Below, in pieces: positions 24,504-33,308 of a stretch of DNA of 64,000 bases (the stretch's first letter is position 1; every line of letters starts with the position of its first letter). The stretch is taken from positions 3,212,001-3,276,000 of the forward strand of contig NC_008554.1 of NCBI RefSeq assembly GCF_000014965.1. The letters run 5' to 3'. The notes below the pieces were generated by a model. It had not been told where the DNA came from. It did not search any database and worked only from the letters and a program-made list of their open reading frames with translations. Position numbers and translations under genes: made by a program. This DNA is from Syntrophobacter fumaroxidans MPOB (GTDB taxonomy: Bacteria > Desulfobacterota > Syntrophobacteria > Syntrophobacterales > Syntrophobacteraceae).

Positions 24504-26336
24504 TCAAATGCCTTGCGTGGGAGAATCCGCCACGCTCAGCGTAAATGTGAACCTGGCCCCTTTCCCCGGTTCACTCACGACGCCGATGGTCCCGCCGTGC
24601 GCCTCGACGATTTCCCTGGCGATGGCAAGCCCCAACCCGGAGTCCCTGCGTTCTTCCCTGCCCGGCCCCCGGTAAAACTTCTCGAACACGTGCGGAAGGC
24701 TCTCCGCGGGTATTCCCGAGCCGGTGTCCTCTACGGAGAACTGCACGGCGTCGCCTTTGCGCCGTGCCGATACCGTCACCCGCCCGCCGGCGGGAGTGTG
24801 CCGGAGGGCATTGCTCAAGAGATTCGCAAAAACGCTCTCGAGGTAAAACGCTTCGGCCAAAACGGGGGGAACGTCCTCCGGCAGATCGAGCACGAGGGTG
24901 ACCTTCCGGTCCATGTAGGCCGAGCGCATCTCATCCGTTGCCTGCAAAACCATTTGTTCAGTGTCCACCGGGGAAAGCCTGATTTTGGAACGGTCCGTTT
25001 CAATGCGGCTGATATCGAGCAGATTCTCTATGATCTGGTACAACCGGTCGCTGTCCTCACGCGCCGCGACAAGGATCTCCACCTGTTTGGGGTTCAGCGG
25101 GCCGAGCTTCTCGCTGAGGAGCACGTGGGCCGCGAGCCGAACGGAGGTGAGCGGGGTTTTGAGCTCGTGCGAAACGGTGGAGATGAGCCCGCTCTTGACC
25201 TCGTCGAGCCGGCGCACTCCCGTGACGTCGGTCAGCACCAGGGTGATGCCGGCCAGTTGGTGGTCTTCGTCGAGGATGGGGATGCCCCCGGGCAGGTAAA
25301 ACCGCTCCTCGCCCTCCCTGAAAACCTGGATCGCCGAATCGTAGCCCTGGTGCCGGACGGCTCTCATCTCCCTGCGAACCCGGGCGAAGAGTTCCCCGAT
25401 TTTCTCGTTGCCCGCCGATTCGATGGTGGATTCCGGACTCAGGTTGAACACCCGCCGGGCCGTATCGTTGGCGAGTTCCACCTCGCCGGCCGGACTGCAG
25501 ACGGCAACGGCGTCCGAGAGCGTATCGAGCGCCGACTGCGTGGCCCGCTGCGTGCGCAGAAGCCGGGCACGGTCCGTCCTTCTGTATTCTCGAAGGCTCG
25601 AAGCCATCTCGTTGAAAGCGGCGGCCAGGCGCCCGATTTCGTCCTTGGAGCGGGGCTTGACGAGCAGATCGAGATTGCCCCGCTGGATTTCTCGAACCGA
25701 GCGGGTGAGACCGGTAATGGGGCGCACGACAAAAGGGGCGATCAATGCGATGAAGAGCAACGCCAAGCCCACCCCCGAAACCACCAGGGCGAACATGGTG
25801 CGGTTGGCTTCATCGGCTTGTCGGCGTGCCTGGCCATCCACGGAAAGCATGTTTTCAAGATTGATGTCGGCGATGCGCTGCACCGTGTCGCGGATTTCCC
25901 GGGACCCGGGCACAAGCCGGTTGCGGTAGAAGTCCCGCCGCTCCCCGTCGGTTTCCGGCAGCCGTCGAAAGTCCTCGTAATCCTTGCGATACGTCTCCCA
26001 GAGCCGGGTCAGGCGCTCGGTGAGCTCGTGTTCCCCGGCCAGGGTGATGTTCCCCTGCTGGAATCGAAGGTTCCGCTCGAATTCGGCCGTTAGAGCCCCG
26101 CTTTCGTGCCCGGCTTCAGCCCCTTCCCCCCACAGGGAGAACTCGGCGGCCCGGTCCAGGCGTTCGACGGCCCCTTTCATTTTCAGACTGGCATCGACCG
26201 AATCGTAGTTCTCGCGAAAAATCCGCTCCACGGCCCTGCTGGACTGCGTGACCGTCCGAACGCTCATCACCCCTACGATGACCAGGATCACCAGCGGACC
26301 GCAAAAGGCAATGGCCAGTTTCAGCTTGAGGCTCAT
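24504..26336 (-). CDS. Membrane histidine kinase with HAMP and PAS domains
   Basis: A 610-residue sensor kinase. A membrane helix at about 8-30 is followed by a ~150-residue periplasmic helical domain, a second helix near 180-205, HAMP, a PAS domain (VAVCSPAGEVELAN), the phospho-acceptor region STVSHELKTPL (His near 387) and an ATPase domain with N, G1 and G2 boxes (NLLSNALRHTP, DTGSGIP, GLGLAI). The start at 26336 follows AAGGAG and fits a leader of about 18 nt from the sigma-54 promoter; an upstream ATG at 26369 would overlap that promoter. Position suggests it is the sensor for the downstream kdp genes, partner of the NtrC-type regulator. Confidence 0.9.
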   Translation of the reverse strand: MSLKLKLAIAFCGPLVILVIVGVMSVRTVTQSSRAVERIFRENYDSVDASLKMKGAVERLDRAAEFSLWGEGAEAGHESGALTAEFERNLRFQQGNITLAGEHELTERLTRLWETYRKDYEDFRRLPETDGERRDFYRNRLVPGSREIRDTVQRIADINLENMLSVDGQARRQADEANRTMFALVVSGVGLALLFIALIAPFVVRPITGLTRSVREIQRGNLDLLVKPRSKDEIGRLAAAFNEMASSLREYRRTDRARLLRTQRATQSALDTLSDAVAVCSPAGEVELANDTARRVFNLSPESTIESAGNEKIGELFARVRREMRAVRHQGYDSAIQVFREGEERFYLPGGIPILDEDHQLAGITLVLTDVTGVRRLDEVKSGLISTVSHELKTPLTSVRLAAHVLLSEKLGPLNPKQVEILVAAREDSDRLYQIIENLLDISRIETDRSKIRLSPVDTEQMVLQATDEMRSAYMDRKVTLVLDLPEDVPPVLAEAFYLESVFANLLSNALRHTPAGGRVTVSARRKGDAVQFSVEDTGSGIPAESLPHVFEKFYRGPGREERRDSGLGLAIAREIVEAHGGTIGVVSEPGKGARFTFTLSVADSPTQGI

Positions 26337-26364
26337 CACGGAATCTCCTTCAGCCATCTGAAGG

Positions 26365-26380
26365 AGCAATTGTCGTGCCC
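26365..26380 (-). promoter_or_regulatory. Sigma-54 promoter of the kinase-kdp operon
   Basis: On the minus strand the sequence GGGCACGACAATTGCT matches TGGCAC-N5-TTGCW in all but the first base, with the invariant GG and GC at the correct spacing. Transcription would begin near 26354, 18 bp before the kinase ATG. Confidence 0.75.
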
Positions 26381-26494
26381 GGCACGTTCGGCGAGGGAAG
26401 AAATTATTTCATTTGATCACGGATACTTGGGCAGTGATACACTGAAGGGTGCGGGACAGGGGATTTCAAATTGCAGGAAAGTCGTTCTTCGACA

Positions 26495-26507
26495 TTTCAA
26501 AATGAAA
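26495..26507. promoter_or_regulatory. Palindromic candidate activator site upstream of the sigma-54 promoter
   Basis: TTTCAAAATGAAA is a perfect 5-3-5 palindrome centred about 147 bp upstream of the predicted transcription start. A related half-site, TTTCAAA, occurs at 26465-26471. The distance is usual for enhancer-like sites of NtrC-type activators. Confidence 0.5.
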
Positions 26508-26513
26508 CGGACC

Positions 26514-27872
26514 TCAGATACCGTATTTCTTCCGCCTCCGCCACAGCGTGACGGAGTCCATGTCCAGCACCCGGCAGGCTTCCTCGATGGATTTGGTGAC
26601 CGCCAGTACCCGGCGGATGTGGGCTTCTTCGATCCGTTCCAGAGAGACCAGATCTCCCAGGCTCAGGGATGGCTCGCCCGGCCCGAGCCTGAGCTGAAGG
26701 CATTCCACGCCGACGCGCTCTCCGTTGCAGAGCAGGACCGCCCGCTCGACGGCATTGCGCAGTTCCCGCACGTTTCCGGGCCAGCGATAGCGGAGCAGGA
26801 CCTCGCCGGCCTCCTCCGTGAACCCCAGGACGCGCCGGTGATTCTGGCCGGCGAAGAAGGCGAGCAGTCGTTCCGCAAGGGGAAGGATATCCTCGCGACG
26901 CTCGCGTAACGGGGGAATGTTGATCTCCACCACGTCCAGCCGGTAGAAGAGGTCTTCGCGAAATCGTCCGGCCTTCATGGCACTCTCCAGGTCCATGTTT
27001 GTCGCGGCGATGATCCGCAGGTCGGCCTTGCGGGTTTCGAGGCCCCCGACTCGCTCGTAGGTCTTCTCCTGAAGGACCCGCAAGAGTTTTGCCTGAACCG
27101 AAAGGGGCAGGTCGCCGATTTCGTCCAGCAACAGCGTGCCGCCCTCGCAGGCGGCGATGCGCCCGGGAGTGTCGCGTACCGCCCCGGTGAAGGCGCCCTT
27201 CACGTGTCCGAAGAGCTCGCTCTCGAGCAACTCCGCGGACAGGGAAGGACAGGACACGGTGCCGAAGGGTTTGGAGGCGCGGGGACTCCAGGTGTGGATG
27301 GCGCGGGCGAGTATGGTTTTTCCCGTGCCGCTCTCTCCGCGCAAGAGGATCGTGGCCTCGCTCGCCGCCACTTGCCGGGCCATGGCGAGCGTGTGCTGCA
27401 TGGAAGGGCTGCCGCTGGTGAAATCCGCCTCCGGAGCCGCCTGCCTCAACACCTCCTGCAGCGCTTCGATTTTCTGCTCCAGTGTCCGGACTTCAACAAC
27501 CTTGCGGACCAGGAGCGCAACCTGGTCGTGCGTGAACGGCTTGGGCAGATAATCGAAGGCCCCGCGACGCATCGCCTCGACGGCGCTGTCGATGGACGCA
27601 TAAGCGGTGATGACCGCCGACTTCATCCACGGGCAGGAGGCATGCAATGCCGTGATCAACTCCATCCCGGACTCGGCGCCGAGACGAAGATCGATGAGGG
27701 CCAGGTCGAAATGGCGGCGGCGAGCTTCCATCAAAGCATCCCTGGAATTGCTCACGGCCGCGACCCGGTGCCCTTCCGCCTCCAGTGAGATGGTCAGCGT
27801 CTTGCGAATGTTTGGTTCGTCATCGACGACCAGGATCAAAAGACTCGTTTGCTCGCTTCCGGTTTCGTCCAT
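26514..27872 (-). CDS. NtrC-type sigma-54-dependent response regulator
   Basis: A 452-residue activator with three domains. A receiver domain occupies residues 10-125 (VVDDEP, phospho-acceptor in ALIDLRL, KP at 112). The AAA+ domain spans about 150-375, with Walker A GESGTGKT, the sigma-54-contacting GAFTGA near 228, Walker B TLLLDEIGDLP and GRFREDLFYRLDVV. A Fis-type helix-turn-helix lies at the C-terminus (IEEACRVLDMDSVTLWRRRKKYGI). GGAGG before the ATG gives a clear start. It probably activates the sigma-54 promoter just downstream. Confidence 0.95.
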   Translation of the reverse strand: MDETGSEQTSLLILVVDDEPNIRKTLTISLEAEGHRVAAVSNSRDALMEARRRHFDLALIDLRLGAESGMELITALHASCPWMKSAVITAYASIDSAVEAMRRGAFDYLPKPFTHDQVALLVRKVVEVRTLEQKIEALQEVLRQAAPEADFTSGSPSMQHTLAMARQVAASEATILLRGESGTGKTILARAIHTWSPRASKPFGTVSCPSLSAELLESELFGHVKGAFTGAVRDTPGRIAACEGGTLLLDEIGDLPLSVQAKLLRVLQEKTYERVGGLETRKADLRIIAATNMDLESAMKAGRFREDLFYRLDVVEINIPPLRERREDILPLAERLLAFFAGQNHRRVLGFTEEAGEVLLRYRWPGNVRELRNAVERAVLLCNGERVGVECLQLRLGPGEPSLSLGDLVSLERIEEAHIRRVLAVTKSIEEACRVLDMDSVTLWRRRKKYGI

Positions 27873-28661
27873 TTATGCCTCCGGTCACTGCGTCGAGCTC
27901 AGGCCAGATCAGTGCACTTCCGACAGCAGTCCTGATGCCGATTCGCGTTGGAGATCGCGGGTTGAGGAATCAGCGGAAGGTGAGGCGGGCGGGATGAATC
28001 GCGCCCCGAAGACCCGGGCGATTGTGAGGCGGGGTCTTGTACCTTCGCGTCATACCTTGCCGTCTTGAACGCAAGCCGGTGCGAGGAAGCACACTTCCCT
28101 TCCGCCATACTTGCGGAGACTATGATCGTCATAATCCATGGTAAAAGCAATGCCTCGTTCATCACCGACGGCTGTTCGTCCCTTTGTTCATCGGTTGAGT
28201 TCGATTATTAAATTATCTCGATTGCGGACTCTTACGGTAACATTTCATGGAGGAATATCCGATTGAGTGTATTGAAGTGCGGCGCACGGGAGGCCGATCT
28301 ATCCCGTGAGCCGTGCGAGCGACCGGAAGCCACAAGGGGAAAACGGCCCGAAGAAAACTACCGCGTGCAAACAGGCAAAACGGCATCTTCGTGTGCGGCG
28401 GGGCGGAGAGGGACGAATTTCGCCCCAGGCCGCGAAACGAATCCGGGCGAGGGCTTATCGCCTTCACGACCGTGGCCGCGGTTTCGAGTGCATCAGGCTG
28501 AGTAGCCTCGAATGCCCTACGAATACGCTCCATTGCCCGAAAAGCTCCTCAAGGTTACCATTGGGTCGAAGAAACCGGGGGGAACCCGCGCGGACCCGTC
28601 CGCCCGGGTGAGGGTCCGCGCCCAAGCCCTCCCGAACACCGGCAGACACAGGAGGACGCTC
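27873..28661. other. Divergent intergenic region, no supported gene
   Basis: Nearly 790 bp separate the regulator from the DJ-1 gene. The stretch 27979-28005 resembles the stem part of the dispersed repeat seen at 42445-42538. The part around 28140-28240 is AT-rich and may hold promoters. A 20-codon frame starting at ATG 28247 and an 80-codon frame starting at TTG 28263 with GGAGG upstream were seen, but neither product is recognisable. Confidence 0.4.
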
Positions 28662-29390
28662 ATGCCGAAATTCCACGAAGACAGGCATCTGCACGTTGGA
28701 GCCATCATCTTCCCGCACATCGATCAGCTCGATTTCACGGGTCCGTTCGAAGTGCTCTCGCGCATGCCCGATTCCTCGTTCCATGTTCTCTGGAAAGAGC
28801 GAACTCCGGTAAGGGACGTACGGGGATTGGTTCTGACGCCCGACATGACGTTTGCGGAAGCACCGCGGCTGGACGTGCTCGTGGTGCCGGGCGGATACGG
28901 TCAGGAGGCCCTGATGGACGATGATGCGGTTCTCTCTTTCATTCGCGGGAGCGCGGCCGAAGCGAAATTCGTTCTCTCCGTGTGCACGGGAGCGCTGACC
29001 TGCGGGGCCGCCGGATTGCTCAAAGGAGTCCGGGCCACCACGCACTGGGCTTCATTCCACCTGCTTCAGTATTTTGGAGCGATTCCCGTCGATGCGCGGG
29101 TTGTCGTCGACGGGAGGTTCATTTCCACCGCGGGGGTGTCCGCGGGAATCGACGGTGCGTTTCGGGTCCTGGCGCTGCTGCGCGGGGAGCGCCTCGCCCA
29201 GGAGGTTCAACTGAAGATCCAGTATGCTCCAGATCCTCCGTTCAACAGCGGCACGCCTTCGACCGCTCCCCCAAAAGTGCTGCAGACCGTTCTCGCGGGG
29301 GCCCGGGAAATCACCGAAACACGGCTCGAGACGGCCAAGCGCATCGCTCAGACACTGGACTTGAAAAGCCTGTCCCCCCAGCGCCGCTGA
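28662..29390 (+). CDS. DJ-1/PfpI family protein (isonitrile hydratase-like)
   Basis: A 242-residue glutamine-amidotransferase-like protein. It resembles the cyclohexyl-isocyanide (isonitrile) hydratase group: VGAIIFPHIDQLDFTGPFEVL at the start, VPGGYGQ near 85, the nucleophile-elbow Cys in SVCTGALTCGAAGLL near 110 and TTHWA near 130. The actual substrate cannot be inferred. AGGAGG precedes the ATG at 28662. It is the first of two rightward genes; no obvious partner in the pathway is nearby. Confidence 0.85.
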   Translation: MPKFHEDRHLHVGAIIFPHIDQLDFTGPFEVLSRMPDSSFHVLWKERTPVRDVRGLVLTPDMTFAEAPRLDVLVVPGGYGQEALMDDDAVLSFIRGSAAEAKFVLSVCTGALTCGAAGLLKGVRATTHWASFHLLQYFGAIPVDARVVVDGRFISTAGVSAGIDGAFRVLALLRGERLAQEVQLKIQYAPDPPFNSGTPSTAPPKVLQTVLAGAREITETRLETAKRIAQTLDLKSLSPQRR

Positions 29391-29520
29391 GCCCCGGGAG
29401 GCATGGCTCCGTGAGCCGCGGCGGCATCGCCGCGTTATCATCGGCCCCCAGGCCGAAAGCGTATACCGGGTTTCATGGCGGGGAATCAGCCATGAACCTC
29501 ATGCAAAGAGGAGAAACCGC

Positions 29521-30369
29521 TTGCGTTTGTCGACCCGTCAGAAAGTTTTTATCGCGGCCCAGCTCGCGAGGGGCCTCCTGGCCGTTCGCAGGCTTGCCGG
29601 AAAAGGCCCCGATGTCCAGGCCGTCCGCAGAGGCGTGAAATGGCGCCTCGATCTCCGGGAGGGAATCGATCTTGCCCTCTACCTTGGAGTCTATGAAAAC
29701 GAGACCGCTCAAACCATCGCAAGGGAAATTCGTGAGGGCTGGGTCGTGCTGGACATCGGAGCGAATATCGGCGCGCACACTCTGCCCATCGCCGACCGGA
29801 TCGGTCCGGGCGGGCGGGTCCTGGCATTCGAGCCGACAAGTTATGCCTTCGAAAAGCTGAGGACGAACATTTCACTCAATGCCGCGTTGGCCGAGCGCAT
29901 CGACTGCCACCAGACCGTGCTGGTCGACAAACCGCCCACAGCTCCTCTGCAGCCCATCTACTCCAGTTGGCCGCTGACCGACACGGTCGATGTTCATCCC
30001 GTTCTCCGCGGCCGACTGATGAGCACGGAGGGCGCCGCGGCCGCCACCCTGGAACACGTGGTGCAAGTCGCTCAATTGCGGCGCCTGGACTTCATCAAAC
30101 TGGACGTCGACGGGAACGAGTCGATGGTGCTCGAGGGGGCACGGGAGACCCTGGCTCGCTTTCGTCCGACCATCATCATGGAGTTCTGCCCCCACCTCCA
30201 CCACCGGCACGGCACGGACGGTTTCCCCGCGCTCCTGGGCCTGTTGCGCGATCTAGGCTACCGGGCGGAAACGAAGAGGGAGGGACGCGACGTCCCCTTG
30301 ATCCCTGAAAGCGTCGAAGCCATGTGCCCGGGCGGCGGCAGCGTCGATCTGCTTCTCAGGCCGCTCTGA
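29521..30369 (+). CDS. FkbM-family methyltransferase
   Basis: A 282-residue SAM-dependent methyltransferase of the FkbM type, which usually methylates sugar or secondary-metabolite hydroxyls. SAM motifs are VLDIGANIGAHTLPIA near residue 76 and VLAFEPT near 100; the family segment IKLDVDGNESMVLEGA is near 195. The start codon is TTG, with GAGGAG about 9 bases upstream. The neighbours do not show a glycan cluster, so the substrate is unknown. Confidence 0.85.
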   Translation: MRLSTRQKVFIAAQLARGLLAVRRLAGKGPDVQAVRRGVKWRLDLREGIDLALYLGVYENETAQTIAREIREGWVVLDIGANIGAHTLPIADRIGPGGRVLAFEPTSYAFEKLRTNISLNAALAERIDCHQTVLVDKPPTAPLQPIYSSWPLTDTVDVHPVLRGRLMSTEGAAAATLEHVVQVAQLRRLDFIKLDVDGNESMVLEGARETLARFRPTIIMEFCPHLHHRHGTDGFPALLGLLRDLGYRAETKREGRDVPLIPESVEAMCPGGGSVDLLLRPL

Positions 30370-30454
30370 ATTCCCGCCGCGTCCTCCTCCACCCGCCATC
30401 CGGTTTGCACACCGGCGAGCGGAGGCGCACTGTCGGCTCTTTTCCCTCGGCGGG

Positions 30455-30994
30455 TTACTCCTTGAGATTCTCCACGTTTTCACCCAACGGCCGCGACGCC
30501 GCCTCGTCCCTGTCGGAAAAAATCATTTCAGCCGCCATGCCGGCCACGTCGGTGATGAGATCCCGGCAAAACAGGGCGTGATCGCGGCAAAGCCAATTGT
30601 CCCGCCATTTGGCCGCCAGTTCCCGGCACAGGGTCTGGCCGTACTTCGCCTTGACCTGGTTCGGGAGCTGGTTGAACAACCTGTAGAGACCGGGTTTGCC
30701 GTAGAGCTGCTCTTTGGATTTCATCAGCCCTTCCTTGCCTTCGCCCTCGGGAAGCGTGCTTCTCCCGTGAACCGCGCTCACCGCCATAACGGCTCCCACA
30801 AGCGCTCCGCACGTGTCCCCGTAAAGCCCGACACCTCCGCCGAATCCGGTGGCAAGCTTCTTGACCTCGGGGGGCAACCCGGTGTCCACGAGCGACAATA
30901 CTGCCTCGGCGACGCATTCGGCGCAATTGTACCCGAGGGAAAAGTTCTTCCTGGCACGCTGTCTTATGGCTTCAATCTTTTCTTCTCTGGTCAT
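30455..30994 (-). CDS. C_GCAxxG_C_C family redox-type protein
   Basis: A 179-residue protein with the characteristic cysteine layout of the C_GCAxxG_C_C family: NCAECVAEAVL near residue 24, FGGGVGLYGDTCGALVGAVM near 50-70, then single cysteines in GQTLCRELA, WLCRD and LFCRD. The family is common in anaerobes, sometimes beside redox or export genes, and is presumed to bind a metal or disulfide; no reaction is established. The sequence is complete, and it is transcribed alone. Confidence 0.85.
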   Translation of the reverse strand: MTREEKIEAIRQRARKNFSLGYNCAECVAEAVLSLVDTGLPPEVKKLATGFGGGVGLYGDTCGALVGAVMAVSAVHGRSTLPEGEGKEGLMKSKEQLYGKPGLYRLFNQLPNQVKAKYGQTLCRELAAKWRDNWLCRDHALFCRDLITDVAGMAAEMIFSDRDEAASRPLGENVENLKE

Positions 30995-31408
30995 TTACAA
31001 TGCCTCCCGGTGATAGAACTTTCAAACCACGGCACGGTCAAACCCCTCCGTCTTTCCGTCCGCCTCGCGACGTTCGCCAAAGGCATGATACTGCGCGCGG
31101 GCACGACAGACCCGAGATTCACGGTTGGAAGAGCAGGAAGCCGATACGCCCTCGTACACGAATATTATGAGATTTTTCGAGGGGGGATTTCAAGAGGCGA
31201 TTCCACAATCCTCTCACATCGGGCTCCCGGGCGAAAAACGCATGCGGATCGGCAGCGGCCGCGGCGTCGCATCCTTCCAGCCGTGGTCGTTCAAAGGAGG
31301 CCGACGTGCCGGACGTTTCCCCGGGTTCCGGCATCCGCCGACACGACGGCGGTCATTCCCGTGCCCGGATGCGCGCCGCGGCCCCCCCGCGTTTTGAAGG
31401 CCCGGATA
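30995..31408. other. Intergenic region between two leftward genes
   Basis: These 414 bp show no frame with coding character. An AT-rich short stretch near 31155-31195 could contain a promoter for the C_GCAxxG_C_C gene. No repeat or terminator was recognised. Confidence 0.35.
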
Positions 31409-31942
31409 TCAGGGGCCATCTTTGTCGGCGTCCACTTCGACGCCCGGGAAGTACATCAGAAGGTGCCGGATGAATGCCTCGGGATCGGCCGGCGTCACAA
31501 CCACCACCCGATCGGGGAGACTCAAGATCACGGGGCGTTTGGGATCGGTGGCGTACATCCGGAAACGGCCCAACTCACGGTTTTGATAGATTCCCGTGAA
31601 TGAATACAGGCCGCCGTTGCCGAAGACCCTCAGGCAGCGTCTGATCGCGCCCGGATCCCGCCGAATCCGGCTCAACCCATCCAGTCCGATCTCCGTCGCC
31701 CAAAAAAGACGCTGGACATAAAGCCGTGAACCATCGACTTCGTAGCCCGCGACGACGAACAAGGCCGCCCCCAACGGAATCGCCAGAATCACACAGGCGA
31801 TCACGTACCCGAACAGGTGCGCGAACCCGGTCGGTGGAATCCCGCTCCATGCACCGTACGCCACTCCCGCGATCAACAGCGATCCAAAGAAGGAAGTCAG
31901 CTTCAAGGACACGGGCCACGGGGCGGTCGCAAATCTTTGCAT
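31409..31942 (-). CDS. Membrane protein with PH-like domain
   Basis: A 177-residue protein with two predicted membrane helices (about residues 14-32 and 42-66), followed by a soluble beta-rich domain. The strand order and terminal helix (GYEVDGSRLYVQRLFWATEI ... PEAFIRHLLMYF) resemble bacterial PH domains of the bPH_6 type. Function unknown. AGAGGT lies before the ATG. It stands alone between unrelated genes. Confidence 0.65.
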   Translation of the reverse strand: MQRFATAPWPVSLKLTSFFGSLLIAGVAYGAWSGIPPTGFAHLFGYVIACVILAIPLGAALFVVAGYEVDGSRLYVQRLFWATEIGLDGLSRIRRDPGAIRRCLRVFGNGGLYSFTGIYQNRELGRFRMYATDPKRPVILSLPDRVVVVTPADPEAFIRHLLMYFPGVEVDADKDGP

Positions 31943-32373
31943 GGTTCCATACCTCTTTCAACGAGGCCCTGCATTTGCGCCGGACGGCGGCGCATCAGCC
32001 CCAGCGCCTTCCGGCATCGGCAACCGTGCATATGATGCTGGGGGGGGAATATCCTGCAATGTTAGGGGAACTTGCCGAAAAACGAAAGACTCTATTTCCA
32101 TGATCAGAAAAAATCGACGGCGGTGACCGTGAACACGGAATTGAAGGGTTCCGTTGCGGGGCCGGACCCTGATTCCGCGCATTGACAGCTTCGCGAAGCG
32201 TGTACTATAGTCAACGCCGGTCGCCAGTTCACCCAGGCGTCGCCGCCCCCTTAAGGGGTGCTAAACCTGCCTCTATATCCCATTCGACCGGACACCTTAT
32301 CCCGTGCCGGGTCGGAAGACGGCGACCACCGACATCATTCCGCCCGGATCGGCACGCTCTACGAGGATAGGCG
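31943..32373. other. Regulatory region ahead of the DUF2087 gene
   Basis: 431 bp without a coding frame. It contains the strong promoter at 32182-32211 and, in the following leader of about 160 nt, a perfect 12-bp palindrome CCCCTTAAGGGG at 32247-32258. Confidence 0.5.
32182..32211 (+). promoter_or_regulatory. Strong sigma-70-type promoter with palindrome in the spacer
   Basis: A perfect TTGACA (32182-32187) and TATAGT (32206-32211) are separated by 18 bp. The spacer begins with the 12-bp palindrome GCTTCGCGAAGC (32188-32199). A palindrome between -35 and -10 is a common operator position. Confidence 0.65.
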
Positions 32374-32973
32374 ATGTCCAGAACACTATTGCCCTTTCAT
32401 TCGGATGACATTTCCGCCCTGGCACGGTCTCTAAAGGGCCAACTCGCCAATTGCGAGTCTCAGCCGAGCCATCTGGAACTTTTGAACATGCTGGCGCGGG
32501 CGAACGGCTACCGGAATTTTCAACATTATCGGGCCAGTCTCCCCGCCGAGGCTCTCCTCGAGGGTCACCCGCCCGCTCCGGAGCCGGAGCCCGTGGACCT
32601 CGCCCGGATAAGGCTCCTGCTTCGGATGTTCGACCCGGGAGGCAAGCTCGCTCACTGGCCTTCAAAACGCAGTCGCCAGGAGCTGTGTCTTTGGGTCATA
32701 TGGTCTAAATTGCCTGCCCGGCAGGTTTTCGCTGAAAAAGAGATCAACCTGCTGCTGAACGACTGTCACCTTTTCGGAGACCATGCCCTGTTGAGGAGGT
32801 GGCTCTGCGATTACGGCATGATGACCAGGACCAGGGACGGCCGTGAATACCGTCGGGTCGAAAAGGTTCCACCCGCCGAAGCGATCGAGTTGATCCGTCG
32901 ACTCGGCCGTGTTCAAGCCGGAAAGCATTCCGGCGGGCAAGGTCCTGCGCTGCACGGAACGACGAAAAGGTAG
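32374..32973 (+). CDS. DUF2087 domain protein
   Basis: A 199-residue cytoplasmic protein. The N-terminal half has a helical segment (ALARSLKGQLANCE ... ANGYRNFQHYRA), and the C-terminal half matches the DUF2087 pattern, ending in LLNDCHLFGDHALLRRWLCD and YGMMTRTRDGREYRRVE. DUF2087 is thought to be a winged-helix-like nucleic-acid-binding domain, often attached to regulators. AGGATAGG precedes the ATG. The strong promoter and the spacer palindrome upstream suggest regulated expression, perhaps autoregulation. Confidence 0.75.
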   Translation: MSRTLLPFHSDDISALARSLKGQLANCESQPSHLELLNMLARANGYRNFQHYRASLPAEALLEGHPPAPEPEPVDLARIRLLLRMFDPGGKLAHWPSKRSRQELCLWVIWSKLPARQVFAEKEINLLLNDCHLFGDHALLRRWLCDYGMMTRTRDGREYRRVEKVPPAEAIELIRRLGRVQAGKHSGGQGPALHGTTKR

Positions 32974-33308
32974 ACGTCGCGGTCTTGAAGAAAGGGCATG
33001 CGGGGCGCGGCCGTTTCTTCGCGCAAATCGCAAGACAAGCCGGCATTCGTCGATCGAATGTCCGCAGAACCGCCAGGGAGAGACAACGCTCGAATATCAC
33101 GGAGCAATTGCCGAACTGGAGGTCGCGCCAGGCGAAACGACATCCAGCGAGAGGTCAGGAGGTCCGGATGGAAAACCTCGATAGGGCGGGCTTTCCGCGC
33201 AGGTGTCCCTTACCCTCGAAGACCGGCATGGAAAGGATTTCCGAAAGACCGCCAAGCCCGGGACGGGGAAACCGGCCGGCGGACCGGCACGCCGGCCGGC
33301 GGGGATGC
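32974..33308. other. Intergenic region with no supported gene
   Basis: 335 bp between the DUF2087 gene and the binding-protein gene. The frame of the next gene stays open upstream across it, but the upstream residues have no signal sequence or conserved look, so it is treated as non-coding. Confidence 0.45.

Noticed and set aside
27873-28262. A c-di-AMP (ydaO) or other riboswitch before the potassium regulator gene
   Set aside because: I looked for the conserved GC-rich core and junction elements and did not see them.
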